From the NCBI RefSeq assembly GCF_031843945.1, contig NZ_JAVTJJ010000003.1, positions 124,001-188,000 on the forward strand: a stretch of DNA of 64,000 bases, written 5' to 3'. Source of the DNA: Paracidovorax sp031843945 (GTDB taxonomy: Bacteria > Pseudomonadota > Gammaproteobacteria > Burkholderiales > Burkholderiaceae_C). The notes under the pieces are model-generated. The model made no database searches. It was not told the DNA's origin and saw only the letters and a list, made by a program, of their open reading frames with translations. Made by a program: the position numbers and the translations under genes. This document shows positions 50,850 to 60,093 of the stretch, in pieces (positions within the stretch are counted from its first letter, which is position 1; every line of letters begins with the position of its first letter).

Positions 50850-51445
50850 GCGTAGTCCGCCAGCAGCGCGGCGTAGCGGCCGCTGGCCACCAGCAACAGG
50901 TCGCAGAATTCGCGCGCCGCGCCCGCGCCGCCTGGCGCGGTGGTGACGTAATGGGCCACCGCGCGGGCTTCGATGTGGGCATGCGCGGGCGAGCAGGCCA
51001 GTGCGGCGCGGCGCATGACGGGCAGATCGGGCCAGTCGTCGCCCATGGCCGCCGCCTGGCTCCAGCCCAGGCCCAACTCGGCCAGGATCTGCTCGGCGGC
51101 GGGGCGCTTGTCTTCAGTGCCGAAACGCGCATGCACCACGCCCAGGGCGTTCAGGCGCAGGCGCAGCGCAGGCGCGTCGCGGCCGGTGATGACGGCCGGC
51201 ACGATGCCGGCGCGATGCAGCAGCTTGATGCCGTGGCCGTCGAGCGTGTGAAAGCGCTTGAGCGTCTCGCCCGCTTCTGAAAAATAGAGGCTGCCGTCGG
51301 TCAGAACGCCATCGACGTCGAAGAAAACCACGCGCACGTCCTGCGCCTTGAGCAACAGTTCCGGGTCGTGCTGCAGGGCCGGGCGCAGGGGTGCAAGGTG
51401 GGGAGGCAAAAGGTGGGAAGGGGTCACAGTGGCAGCACTATCCAT
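50846..51445 (-). CDS. kdsC: 3-deoxy-D-manno-octulosonate 8-phosphate phosphatase
   Basis: A 199-residue HAD phosphatase that releases Kdo from Kdo-8-P for lipopolysaccharide core synthesis. DVDGVLTDG (about 43-51) holds the nucleophile, ITGRD (about 86-90) is motif II and MGDDWPDLPVM (about 134-144) the acidic motif. The N-terminal 25 residues extend past the usual KdsC start. Its ATG shares one base with the kdsD stop (TGATG), so translation is coupled. Confidence 0.93.
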   Translation of the reverse strand: MDSAATVTPSHLLPPHLAPLRPALQHDPELLLKAQDVRVVFFDVDGVLTDGSLYFSEAGETLKRFHTLDGHGIKLLHRAGIVPAVITGRDAPALRLRLNALGVVHARFGTEDKRPAAEQILAELGLGWSQAAAMGDDWPDLPVMRRAALACSPAHAHIEARAVAHYVTTAPGGAGAAREFCDLLLVASGRYAALLADYA

Positions 51446-52446
51446 CAGATCACCTTCGCGCGCATGAGGTCGCCGATATGCACCACGCCCACCAGCAGCC
51501 CGGCCTCGTCGGTCACCAGCACGCTGGTGATGCCGTGGCGCTCCATGAGGGCGGCGGCGTCCACGGCCAGTGCGTCGCGGGGAATGGTGCGCGGGCCGGC
51601 ATGCATGACCTCGCCGGCCGTAGCGCCGCGCAAATCGGCACCGGCCTCGATGCGGCGGCGCAGATCGCCGTCGGTGAACACGCCCAGCAGCCGGCCTTCG
51701 GCACCGACCACAGCAGAGGAGCCCAGCCGCTTGGCACTCATTTCGCGCATGAGTTCGCTGAATGAGGCCCCGGGCAGCACGCGCGGCACCTCGTCGCCTG
51801 TGCGCATGACGTCGCCCACATGTGTGAGCAGCTTGCGGCCCAGCGCGCCACCAGGGTGCGACCGGGCGAAGTCTTCAGGCCTAAAACCCCGCGCGTCCAG
51901 CAGCGCCACTGCCAGGGCGTCGCCCATGGCCAGTTGCGCGGTGGTGCTGGTGGTCGGCGCCAGATTGAGCGGGCAGGCCTCGCGCTCGACGCTGCAGTCC
52001 AGCACCGTGTCGGCATGGCGGGCCAGCGTGGACTGCAGGCCCCCGGTCATCGCGATCAGCGCGGCGCCCAGGCGCTTGAGCACCGGCAGCAGCACGGTGA
52101 GTTCGTTGCTCTCGCCGCTGTTGGATATCGCCAGCACCAGATCGCCCTGCGTGACCATGCCCAGGTCGCCATGGCTAGCCTCGGCCGGGTGCACGAAGAA
52201 GGCGGGCGTGCCCGTGGAGGCGAGCGTGGCGGCGATCTTGCGGCCCACATGGCCGCTCTTGCCCATGCCCATCACGACCACGCGGCCGGGGGTGTCCAGC
52301 ATGCGGCGCACGGCGTCGACGAATGGGTCGCCCAGCCGCGCGGCCATGCTGCCCAGCGCGGCGGCCTCGATGGCGAAGGTTTCGCGGGCCAGGCGCAAAA
52401 CCTCGGCGGCGTCGAAAGGCGGCAAAACGGCGGGAGCGGATGACAT
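51445..52446 (-). CDS. kdsD: D-arabinose 5-phosphate isomerase
   Basis: A 333-residue KdsD/KpsF enzyme that makes arabinose-5-phosphate, the Kdo precursor, from ribulose-5-phosphate. The SIS domain covers about 40-190 (VVVMGMGKSGHVGRKIAATL, then HPAEASHGDLGM and ISNSGES). Two CBS domains follow (about 210-265 and 275-330). SHPGGALGRKLL links them. The start at MSSAPAVLPP (52446) is used; the frame reaches 52500 without a better site. It is divergent from the antiporter gene with 59 bp between starts. Confidence 0.94.
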   Translation of the reverse strand: MSSAPAVLPPFDAAEVLRLARETFAIEAAALGSMAARLGDPFVDAVRRMLDTPGRVVVMGMGKSGHVGRKIAATLASTGTPAFFVHPAEASHGDLGMVTQGDLVLAISNSGESNELTVLLPVLKRLGAALIAMTGGLQSTLARHADTVLDCSVEREACPLNLAPTTSTTAQLAMGDALAVALLDARGFRPEDFARSHPGGALGRKLLTHVGDVMRTGDEVPRVLPGASFSELMREMSAKRLGSSAVVGAEGRLLGVFTDGDLRRRIEAGADLRGATAGEVMHAGPRTIPRDALAVDAAALMERHGITSVLVTDEAGLLVGVVHIGDLMRAKVI

Positions 52447-52505
52447 GGGGGCCGATTCTATCGACCGGCCCCTGACCATTGCAGGCAGCTGGGCTAGCAT
52501 GGGGG

Positions 52506-54491
52506 ATGTCTTCGCTCGCGCTCACCTTGCTGTACCTGCTGGCCGCCGTGCTGGGCGTGGTGGTGTGCCGCAGCCTGAAGCTGCCGCCCATGCTGGGTTA
52601 CCTGGCAGCGGGCATTCTGATCGGGCCGCACGCGCTGGCCCTGGCGCAGGATTCCGAAGGGGTGCGCCATTTGGGTGAATTCGGGGTGGTGTTCCTCATG
52701 TTCGCCATCGGGCTGGAGTTCAGCCTGTCCAAGCTGCGGGCCATGCGGCGCTACGTGTTCGGCCTGGGGTTGATGCAGGTGGCGGGCACCATGGCGATCG
52801 GCATGGGCGGCGTGCTGCTGCTGGCCCGCTGGGCCGGCGGCGTGTGGGACGTGGGCTGGCAGACCGCGCTGGCGCTGGCCGGCACGCTGGTGATGAGCAG
52901 CACGGCCATCGTCGTCAAGCTGATGGCCGAGCGCGCCGAACTGGAAACCGAGCACGGCCGCCGCGTGCTGGGCATTCTGCTGTTCCAGGACCTGGCCGTG
53001 GTGCCGCTGCTGGTATTGATTCCCGCGCTGGGCTCGTCGCCTGAACGGCTGATGGTGGCGCTGGGGCTGGCGCTGCTCAAGGCCACGGTGCTGGTGGGCG
53101 TGCTGCTGGTGGGCGGGCAGCGCGTGATGCGCTGGTGGCTCACCCTGGTGGCGCGGCGCAAGAGCGAAGAGCTCTTCATGCTGAACCTGCTGCTCATCAC
53201 GCTGGGCCTGGCCTGGCTGACCGAGCTGGCAGGCCTGTCGCTGGCGTTGGGCGCGTTCATCGCGGGCGTGCTGGTGTCCGAGACCGAATACCGCCATCAG
53301 GTGGAAACGGACATCCGCCCGTTCCATGACGTGTTGCTGGGCCTGTTCTTCATCACCGTGGGCATGCTGCTGGACTGGCATATCTTGCTGGAGCGCTGGG
53401 GCGTGGTGCTGTTGCTGCTGGTGGTGCCGATCTTGCTGAAGCTGGGCATCATCTTGCTGCTGGCGCGCGGCATGGGCGCGACGACAGGCGTGTCGCTGCG
53501 CACGGGCCTGTATCTGGCGCAGGCGGGCGAATTCGGCTTCGTGCTGCTGTCGCTGACACGCGAGCACGACCTGGTGCCTGCGGCGCTGATGAACCCCATC
53601 CTTGCAGCGATGGTGCTGTCGATGCTGGCCACGCCCTTTCTCATCATGTACAGCAACCGCATCGTGATGAAGCTGGTGGCCAGCGACTGGCTGCAGCAGT
53701 CGCTGCAAATGACGACCATTGCACGCAAGTCCATCAACACGAACAAGCACGTGCTCATCTGCGGCTACGGGCGTTGCGGCCAGAACCTGGCGCGCATGCT
53801 GGAGCGCGAAAACATTCCTTACCTGGCGCTCGACCTGGACCCCGACCGTGTGCGGCAGGCGGCAGCGGCTGGCGATTCGGTGGTGTACGGCGACGCCACC
53901 CGGCTGCAGGCGCTGATGGCCGCAGGCCTGGCCCGCGCCAGCGCCGTAGTGGTGACCTATCTGGACATTCCTGCTGCGCTGAAGGTGTTGGTGCACACCA
54001 GCGCGCACGCATCGCACGTGCCGGTGGTGGTGCGCACGCAGGACGACCAGCATCTGGACCGCCTGCAGGCTGCGGGCGCGACGGAGGTCGTGCCCGAGGC
54101 CATCGAGGGTTCGCTGATGCTGGCCAGCCACGCGATGGCGCTGGTCGGCGTGCCCATGCGGCGCGTGCTGCGGCGTGTGCAGGAGCAGCGCGACGCGCGC
54201 TACAACCTGCTGCGCGGCTACTTCCACGGAGCGGACGATGACACCGCGTCGGAGCGGGACCAGGAACGGCTGGCGTCCATCACCCTGCCACCGGGCAGCG
54301 CGGCACTGGGTAAATTGTTGGGTGGCCTGGCCTTGCATGAGGTGGGCGCCCAGGTGGTCAGCCTGCGGCGGGGCACGGGCGAGATGTCTGCGGCCGACCC
54401 GGGCGCGCAGCTGGCCGAAGGCGACACCCTGGTGGTGTCCGGCCACCCCACGGCGCTGGCGCTGGCCGAAGACCGCTTGCTGCGCGGTTGA
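52506..54491 (+). CDS. CPA2 cation:proton antiporter with RCK (TrkA) domains, KefB/YbaL type
   Basis: A 661-residue transporter. The N-terminal Na+/H+-exchanger domain (about 1-385) has some 12-13 membrane segments (KLPPMLGYLAAGILIGP, LFQDLAVVPLLVLIP, AGEFGFVLLSL). A RCK-N domain (about 417-535; HVLICGYGRCGQNLARML) should bind a nucleotide, and an RCK-C domain covers about 580-655. It probably exports K+ or Na+ for protons under ligand control. No KefF/KefG partner is adjacent. The start is ATG 52506; the longer frame from 52479 lacks support. Confidence 0.9.
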   Translation: MSSLALTLLYLLAAVLGVVVCRSLKLPPMLGYLAAGILIGPHALALAQDSEGVRHLGEFGVVFLMFAIGLEFSLSKLRAMRRYVFGLGLMQVAGTMAIGMGGVLLLARWAGGVWDVGWQTALALAGTLVMSSTAIVVKLMAERAELETEHGRRVLGILLFQDLAVVPLLVLIPALGSSPERLMVALGLALLKATVLVGVLLVGGQRVMRWWLTLVARRKSEELFMLNLLLITLGLAWLTELAGLSLALGAFIAGVLVSETEYRHQVETDIRPFHDVLLGLFFITVGMLLDWHILLERWGVVLLLLVVPILLKLGIILLLARGMGATTGVSLRTGLYLAQAGEFGFVLLSLTREHDLVPAALMNPILAAMVLSMLATPFLIMYSNRIVMKLVASDWLQQSLQMTTIARKSINTNKHVLICGYGRCGQNLARMLERENIPYLALDLDPDRVRQAAAAGDSVVYGDATRLQALMAAGLARASAVVVTYLDIPAALKVLVHTSAHASHVPVVVRTQDDQHLDRLQAAGATEVVPEAIEGSLMLASHAMALVGVPMRRVLRRVQEQRDARYNLLRGYFHGADDDTASERDQERLASITLPPGSAALGKLLGGLALHEVGAQVVSLRRGTGEMSAADPGAQLAEGDTLVVSGHPTALALAEDRLLRG

Positions 54492-54515
54492 GAAAAGCGC
54501 GGCTCGGGCGCCCTG

Positions 54516-57500
54516 TCAGTGCGCGGTCGCCAGCTGATCGGCAGGCGCCGGGCGACCGAACAGATAGCCTTGAAAGCGCCGGCAGCCGTTGCGTAGCAGA
54601 AATTCGCGCTGGCCTTCGGTTTCCACGCCTTCGGCCACCACATCCAGGCCCAGGCTGTGCGCCAGGGCCACGATGGTGCAGGCGATGGCGGCGTCGTTTG
54701 GGTCGGTAAGCACGTCGCGAACAAAGCTCTGGTCGATCTTCAACTGATCGAGAGGCAAGCGCTTGAGGTAGCCCAGCGACGAGTAGCCGGTGCCGAAATC
54801 GTCGAGCGAGAAGCCGACGCCCTGCTCGCGCAGCACTTGCATCTTGGCAATGGTGTCTTCCACGTCCTGCAACAACAGGCTCTCCGTTAACTCGATCTTC
54901 AGCCGGCGCGGGCTTGCCCCGCTTTCTTGCAGCGCAGCCACCACCTGCTGCACAAAGCCGGCATGACGGAACTCGTACGCGCTGACGTTCACGGCCACGG
55001 TCCAGTCCGCCGTTTCCGGCTGGGCGGACCACTGCGCCAGTTGTTCGCAGGCGACGCGCAGCATCAACCGCCCCAGCGGCATGATCAAACCGGTCTGCTC
55101 CGCCACCGCGATGAATTCGCCAGGTGACACCATGCCACGCTGCGGGTGCTGCCAGCGCACCAGCGCCTCGGCTCCGAGCACGCGCCCATCGGCATCCACC
55201 ACGGGCTGGTAATGGGGGAAAAATTCCGACCGCTGCAGCCCCAGGCGCATGTCGGCCTCCAGCGCCGAGCGGGCCGAAGCGGCCGCCTGCATGGCCGGAT
55301 CGAAAAAGCACAGCGTGTTGCGCCCCTGCGCCTTGGCTTGGTACATGGCCAGGTCGGCGCGCTGCAGCAGCTCATGCACCGTCTGGCTGCGACCGTTGAA
55401 CAGCGCCGCGCCAATGCTGGGGGTGTTGTGCACCTCCCGGCCACCCAATATGTAGGGCAGGTTCAGCAGCCCCAGCAGCTTCTGGCCGACCACTTTGGCT
55501 TCCACCACCGCCGCCATTTCATGCTCGTGCAAGCCAGGCAACACCACCACGAATTCGTCGCCGCCGATGCGCGCCACGGTGTCGCTGGAACGCAGGCCGG
55601 CTGCCAGTCGCCGCGCCACCAGCACCAGCAGTTGGTCGCCCCATTCATGGCCCAGGGTGTCGTTGATGCTTTTGAAGTTGTCGAGATCGAGGAACAGCAG
55701 TGCTCCGTAATTGCCGACGCGGCCACTGATGGCGATGGCTCGCTCGATGCGGTCCATCACCAGGCGGCGATTGGGCAGGCCAGTGAGTTCGTCAAAGAAT
55801 GCCAGCCGCTCGATTTCCGCCTCGGCGCGTTTGCGCTCGGTGATGTCGCGCCCCACGCCACGGTAGCCCAAAAATTCTCCTTCCGCGCCGTAGAACGGCT
55901 CCCCGCTGATCGACACCCAGGTCTGCGAACCGTCGTCACCGCTGTATTGCATCTGCAGATCCTGGAACACCTCCCGCGCCTGCAACTGCGCCTGGTGGGC
56001 CTGCCAATGCGCCTCCGACAAGCCTCGGGAAGGCAGCTCCCAACGGGTCTTGCCCAGAAACCCTTCCTCTGGCAGGCCGATGTTCACCCGGTGCGCGCCT
56101 TCCATGCGAACGAAGCGGAATTGGGCGTCCTGCTCCCAGTACCAGTCGGACGACAGCTGGGTCAGGCTGCGCCAGCGCGACTCACTGGTGCGCAGCGCCT
56201 CCTGCGTCGCCACGTAGTCGGTCACGTCGGTGAAGGTGCGCACGCGCCCGCCGCCATCAAGCGGCCGGGTGCGCACTTCGACGTGGCGGCCGGTGTGGGT
56301 GCGGCGCAGGTACACCTCGGGCATCTGCAGGCGCCCGCCATGCGCGGCGTATTCAGAGCGGACGTAATCGCGCGCACTGGGCTCGATAGCATGAAAGGCG
56401 TCGCCGAAATCGCCGCGCTCGGCCTGAAAGCGCACCACGTCCTCCACTTTCGGGGCGCCTTCCAACAAGGACTCGGGCAGGTCCAGCAGCTCAAGATAGC
56501 GGCGGTTGTAGACGCGGATGCGCCCTTGCGCATCGACGTTGGTGATGCCCTGGGCCACGGCCGCCAGGGTGCCCTCCAGCGCACGGGTCTGCTCCACCAG
56601 GCGCGCGGTGGTGCTGGCCAGCTGATCTTCGGAGGCACGGCGCGCGGACTCTGCGCGCTGCGCCATCTCCATCTGCACGAGCGTACCCAGCAAGGGCTGC
56701 AGGCCGCGCAGGGGGTCATTCGCATAGCCGCCGGCCCGGCCCGCCAGCAGCAGCAGCGCTACCGGCTCACCACCGACCGTGAAGGACTGGGCAGCGCAAG
56801 GCTGGGCGGGCACGACACCGTCCGGCCAGTCGCTGCCCGAGCTTGCGTTGCGCTCCTGAACGACCATCGCCTGGGAGGCCAGCGCCTGCACCAGCAGTCC
56901 TTCGGGAGCCTGTGCCGTAGCGGGTAGCGTCCAGGCGCTGTCTTCGGCCGGAGCCTGACCTGGCGGCCAGGATCCGGCGACGCAGAGCATCCGCAACGCA
57001 CGCGCACGGCCCTGGCCGGCGACTGCGGGCTGCGCCACCGGCGAGGGCAACGTGGGTGATGAAGTTGGTGATGAAGGCACTGTCTCATCCTGCTGCACAC
57101 GGGCCAGAAAACCGCAGTGGCTGGACGTATGCGCCAGCAGCTCCTTCAGCAGCAATCTGAACGCGGCAGAGGCGTCGCCGCCGATGAAAAGCGATTGCGC
57201 CTGCGAGATGGCGTTCAGCACACGGTGCTCGCGCGCCTGCAGCGTTTGTGCCGCCTCGCGTGCGCACGCCGCACTGAATTGCTCCAGCACGGCTTCGATT
57301 TGGGCCGGCACGGCCAGCAGGTAGGCGTGGGCCGCATCGCGAACGATGAAGTCGCGGAAGCCGTGGCGCAGGGCTGGCGCGGCCCGGTCGGCGCCGCCCT
57401 CTGGCACCGCCATCAACACAGGAACGTCGTGCGCCATTTCCAGCACATCGAATGCGCCGCCGTCGGCCAGTTGCTCGGCTGCCACGATGACGTCGAAGCC

Positions 57501-57641
57501 ACCCGCCGCCAGGTGTTGCCAGGCATCGGCCACCGTGGGTGCCAACTCGACACGCCAGCCCAGCCAGGCGTCGGCCAAAGCGCGCACCAGCGCCCGGGAG
57601 TGGGCCGCATCACTGTCGACAAGCAGTACGGAAATGGGCAT
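54516..57641 (-). CDS. Multidomain GAF/PAS-GGDEF-EAL c-di-GMP enzyme
   Basis: A 1041-residue cytosolic signalling protein. Regions in order: a receiver-like domain (about 1-115; ISVLLVDSDAAHSRAL), a GAF-like segment (about 130-340), two PAS units (about 350-480 and 485-605), GGDEF (about 610-775) and EAL (about 785-1035). The receiver-like part shows no clear phospho-acceptor Asp at the usual place (VIVAAEQ). RIGGDEF with RSSD upstream, and EALVRWQHP plus DDFGTGYSSLGYL, indicate that both catalytic domains are intact. It could make or break c-di-GMP depending on PAS/GAF input. The start is placed at MPISVLLV. Confidence 0.9.
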   Translation of the reverse strand: MPISVLLVDSDAAHSRALVRALADAWLGWRVELAPTVADAWQHLAAGGFDVIVAAEQLADGGAFDVLEMAHDVPVLMAVPEGGADRAAPALRHGFRDFIVRDAAHAYLLAVPAQIEAVLEQFSAACAREAAQTLQAREHRVLNAISQAQSLFIGGDASAAFRLLLKELLAHTSSHCGFLARVQQDETVPSSPTSSPTLPSPVAQPAVAGQGRARALRMLCVAGSWPPGQAPAEDSAWTLPATAQAPEGLLVQALASQAMVVQERNASSGSDWPDGVVPAQPCAAQSFTVGGEPVALLLLAGRAGGYANDPLRGLQPLLGTLVQMEMAQRAESARRASEDQLASTTARLVEQTRALEGTLAAVAQGITNVDAQGRIRVYNRRYLELLDLPESLLEGAPKVEDVVRFQAERGDFGDAFHAIEPSARDYVRSEYAAHGGRLQMPEVYLRRTHTGRHVEVRTRPLDGGGRVRTFTDVTDYVATQEALRTSESRWRSLTQLSSDWYWEQDAQFRFVRMEGAHRVNIGLPEEGFLGKTRWELPSRGLSEAHWQAHQAQLQAREVFQDLQMQYSGDDGSQTWVSISGEPFYGAEGEFLGYRGVGRDITERKRAEAEIERLAFFDELTGLPNRRLVMDRIERAIAISGRVGNYGALLFLDLDNFKSINDTLGHEWGDQLLVLVARRLAAGLRSSDTVARIGGDEFVVVLPGLHEHEMAAVVEAKVVGQKLLGLLNLPYILGGREVHNTPSIGAALFNGRSQTVHELLQRADLAMYQAKAQGRNTLCFFDPAMQAAASARSALEADMRLGLQRSEFFPHYQPVVDADGRVLGAEALVRWQHPQRGMVSPGEFIAVAEQTGLIMPLGRLMLRVACEQLAQWSAQPETADWTVAVNVSAYEFRHAGFVQQVVAALQESGASPRRLKIELTESLLLQDVEDTIAKMQVLREQGVGFSLDDFGTGYSSLGYLKRLPLDQLKIDQSFVRDVLTDPNDAAIACTIVALAHSLGLDVVAEGVETEGQREFLLRNGCRRFQGYLFGRPAPADQLATAH

Positions 57642-57839
57642 GGGCGCCGAGCTTTCATCGAGAAAGGCCCCGCAGGCCGCGGAGGCTGGGCGTGTCGGTG
57701 CCGACGCGGCCATTATGCGACGGGAGCATGCCCCTGTTTACACTGGAAGGGCGGCCGGGCTGCACGGCAGGCCCCCTCTGTCCACACCGCTTGCCCCCGC
57801 GCCCTTCCATCCATTCTCTCCCCCTATCTCGGCACCCAC

Positions 57840-58394
57840 ATGCAGCATTTCAGCGTCAACGACTACCTGCGCCAGCACATCCGCACCGTGGCAGACTGGC
57901 CGGCGCCTGGCGTGCAGTTTCGGGACATCACACCGTTGCTTCAGGACCCGAAGGTGTTCCGCGTGATGATCGACGCGTTCGTTCACCGCTACATGGACCG
58001 CGCGCTGCGGCCCGACGTGGTGGCCGGGCTGGACGCGCGCGGTTTCATTCTGGGCGCGGTGGTGGCCTACGAGCTGAACGTCGGCTTCGTGCCGATTCGC
58101 AAGAAAGGCAAGCTGCCTTTCACCACGGTCGAGGAAACCTATGAACTCGAATACGGCAGCGCCACCGTCGAGCTGCATGCCGACGCGGTGAAACCCGGCG
58201 ACCGGGTGCTGCTGATCGACGACCTGATCGCCACCGGCGGCACCATGATGGCCGGCAAGAACCTGCTGGAGAAGCTGGGCGCCACCGTCACCGAAGGCGC
58301 GGCCATTGTCGACCTGCCCGAGTTGGGCGGCTCGCGGCGTCTGACACAGGCAGGGCTGCCGCTCTTCACGCTGGTGGACTTCTCCGGCCATTGA
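57840..58394 (+). CDS. apt: Adenine phosphoribosyltransferase
   Basis: A 184-residue purine-salvage enzyme converting adenine and PRPP to AMP. The APT pattern is clear: GVQFRDITPLLQDP (about 28-41), GLDARGFILGA, the flexible-loop segment VPIRKKGKLPF, and the PRPP loop VLLIDDLIATGGTM (about 128-141). Length is typical. It starts at ATG 57840 after a pyrimidine-rich leader with no obvious Shine-Dalgarno, and lies between two leftward genes as a single-gene unit. Confidence 0.95.
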   Translation: MQHFSVNDYLRQHIRTVADWPAPGVQFRDITPLLQDPKVFRVMIDAFVHRYMDRALRPDVVAGLDARGFILGAVVAYELNVGFVPIRKKGKLPFTTVEETYELEYGSATVELHADAVKPGDRVLLIDDLIATGGTMMAGKNLLEKLGATVTEGAAIVDLPELGGSRRLTQAGLPLFTLVDFSGH

Positions 58395-58427
58395 AGGCGC
58401 GCAGACCCTCGGGGTGAGGCGGATGGA

Positions 58428-59402
58428 TTACAGCTGCCCGTACTGCGTGTTGCTGAGATCGGGCAGGCGCGAATCCGGGGCTGGCATCTCGGTGTCTTCA
58501 AACCCGGTGCGGCCGTAAGTGGGCGTGCGCAGCGGGCCTGTGCGCACGGTCTCGCCCGGCAGCACCGCCGGTGCGCCCGCAGATGCGGCTGGGCGGGCCG
58601 AAGCAGCATTGAGCAACGCACGCTTGAAGGCTTCCACTTCGTCGGCTTCGATCGGCTCGAAACGCCCAGCAGAGCGCGGAGTTTCTGCCGTGGCGGCAAC
58701 TGTTGCCGCAGCGATGCCCACAGCCGCGCCAGCGGGCAAGGCAGCAGCAGGCTGCACGACGGCAGGCGCTGCGGCGGTGGCCGGTGGCTGAGGCGCCGCA
58801 GCGGGCGCCTGACGGGGCGGCAGGATGGGCGCTGGGCGCACCACAGGCGCCACCACCACCGGCGGCGCAAGCGGCGCCGGCTGCAACGATGGCGACGTGG
58901 GCGCAGCCGCAGCAGTGGGTGGGGTCGCGGCAGCAGCAGGTGCAGCAGCGCTTGTTGCCACCTGGTCGTTGATACGCCAATACACCGCCGTGACCTGAAT
59001 GTCGAACCGCGACTTGGCCGTCTGCGCGATCAGCGACTCGATCTCGCTCAGGCGCACTGTTTCGCCGCCGTATTCGCGCGCCAGATCGACCATGGCCAGA
59101 AACTGGTGGCCGCGCTGGTCCAGCGACAGCACCTTGAATTTATAGCCCGCAGACAGTACACCGGCCCGCACCATGGCGTCGCGCACCACGGTGTAGAGCA
59201 TTTCGCGGCGCTCCATGCGTTCGTTGCGGCGCAGGGGAGCAGGGTCGGCCGGCGGCTGCAGATGCGGCTCGACCGGCACGCGGCCGTTGGGGCGCCCGGC
59301 AGAGGGCGACAGGGCCGCGTGGGAGCTCAGCTGCGCCGAAGGCGCCGACACACCGGAACGCTGTGGCGTTTTTTTGCGGGAAAACCAGCTGAACAGAGAC
59401 AT
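58428..59402 (-). CDS. Hypothetical protein with an Ala/Pro-rich linker
   Basis: A 324-residue protein I cannot assign to a family. The N-terminus (SLFSWFSRKKTPQRSG) is basic. A folded domain follows at about 60-150 (RREMLYTVVRDAMVRAGVLS, then YKFKVLSLDQRGHQFLAMVD), apparently alpha/beta. A long Ala/Pro/Val linker covers about 150-250. A C-terminal part (about 250-324; RFEPIEADEVEAFKRALL) is followed by an unstructured tail. There is no signal peptide or membrane helix. AAGG is five bases before the ATG. It lies upstream of a cyclic-nucleotide-binding gene in the same direction as that gene, 90 bp apart. Confidence 0.6.
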   Translation of the reverse strand: MSLFSWFSRKKTPQRSGVSAPSAQLSSHAALSPSAGRPNGRVPVEPHLQPPADPAPLRRNERMERREMLYTVVRDAMVRAGVLSAGYKFKVLSLDQRGHQFLAMVDLAREYGGETVRLSEIESLIAQTAKSRFDIQVTAVYWRINDQVATSAAAPAAAATPPTAAAAPTSPSLQPAPLAPPVVVAPVVRPAPILPPRQAPAAAPQPPATAAAPAVVQPAAALPAGAAVGIAAATVAATAETPRSAGRFEPIEADEVEAFKRALLNAASARPAASAGAPAVLPGETVRTGPLRTPTYGRTGFEDTEMPAPDSRLPDLSNTQYGQL

Positions 59403-59492
59403 GCCGTACCTTCGGATAGCGCGGGAAAAAGATCCGAATCGAGTGTAGCCCGCCAACGCGCTGCCACAGAGGCCCAGGCGTCCCCCAGGCGC

Positions 59493-59978
59493 TCAGGTGG
59501 CGGCGATACGACGGCGGCGGTTGCTCAGGCGGCGCGCCAGCACGGCCCCGGCGGCCATCGTCACCTGCAAAGCGACGGAAGGCTGGCGGTTGGCCAGTTC
59601 GGTGAAGCGCATTGCCGTCAGGCTCCACAGCACGCAGGGTGCGCTGGTTTGCACGGTGGCGTTGCGGGGGCGGTGCGAGAAGAAGCCGCCCTCTCCCACG
59701 ATGGAGCCCGCACTGACCATGGCCAGGCGCAGCCGGGCTTTCTCATCTTCGAAATGCACGCTGAGGCTGCCGCTTTCAACCAGATAGAGCGTGCGGTCCA
59801 GCTCGCCCTGGCGAAACAGCACATGGCCCGTGGGCAGCGACAGCGGCAGCAGGTAAGGCGCCAGTGCATCCCACTGCTCGGGGTTCAGCACGTTGTCCAT
59901 GCCGTCTTCCGACGCGGACTCCGACTGCAGCGCCTGCAGCAGCAGACGCATGTCGGGACGGGAGGTGGGAGTGTTCAT
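59493..59978 (-). CDS. Cyclic-nucleotide-binding domain protein without DNA-binding domain
   Basis: A 161-residue protein consisting of one CNB beta-roll (about 28-150; PLSLPTGHVLFRQGELDRTL, then YLVESGSLSVHFEDEKARL and AGSIVGEGGFFSHRPRNATV). The phosphate-binding cassette position reads GEGGFFSHRPRNATV, close to the canonical GE...R-A pattern. No helix-turn-helix follows, so it is not a Crp/Fnr regulator by itself; a short basic tail (RRLSNRRRR) ends the protein. The start is uncertain among three in-frame ATGs between 59978 and 60020. Its ligand and partner are unknown. Confidence 0.75.
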   Translation of the reverse strand: MNTPTSRPDMRLLLQALQSESASEDGMDNVLNPEQWDALAPYLLPLSLPTGHVLFRQGELDRTLYLVESGSLSVHFEDEKARLRLAMVSAGSIVGEGGFFSHRPRNATVQTSAPCVLWSLTAMRFTELANRQPSVALQVTMAAGAVLARRLSNRRRRIAAT

Positions 59979-60093
59979 GACGGCGCTCATCGGCGGCGAC
60001 CGTACCCGTGAATGCCGCACTGCACAAGCAGCCCTTACGCCTGATTACAACCTGGGGCGCGACGGCCGTCGCGCCCACCGGCCGGCGCGGGCA

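Noticed and set aside
54516..57713. The N-terminal receiver-like region of the GGDEF-EAL protein as a phosphorylatable receiver
   Set aside because: The start fits (VLLVDSD), but the expected phospho-acceptor aspartate is not evident, so a two-component link was not claimed.
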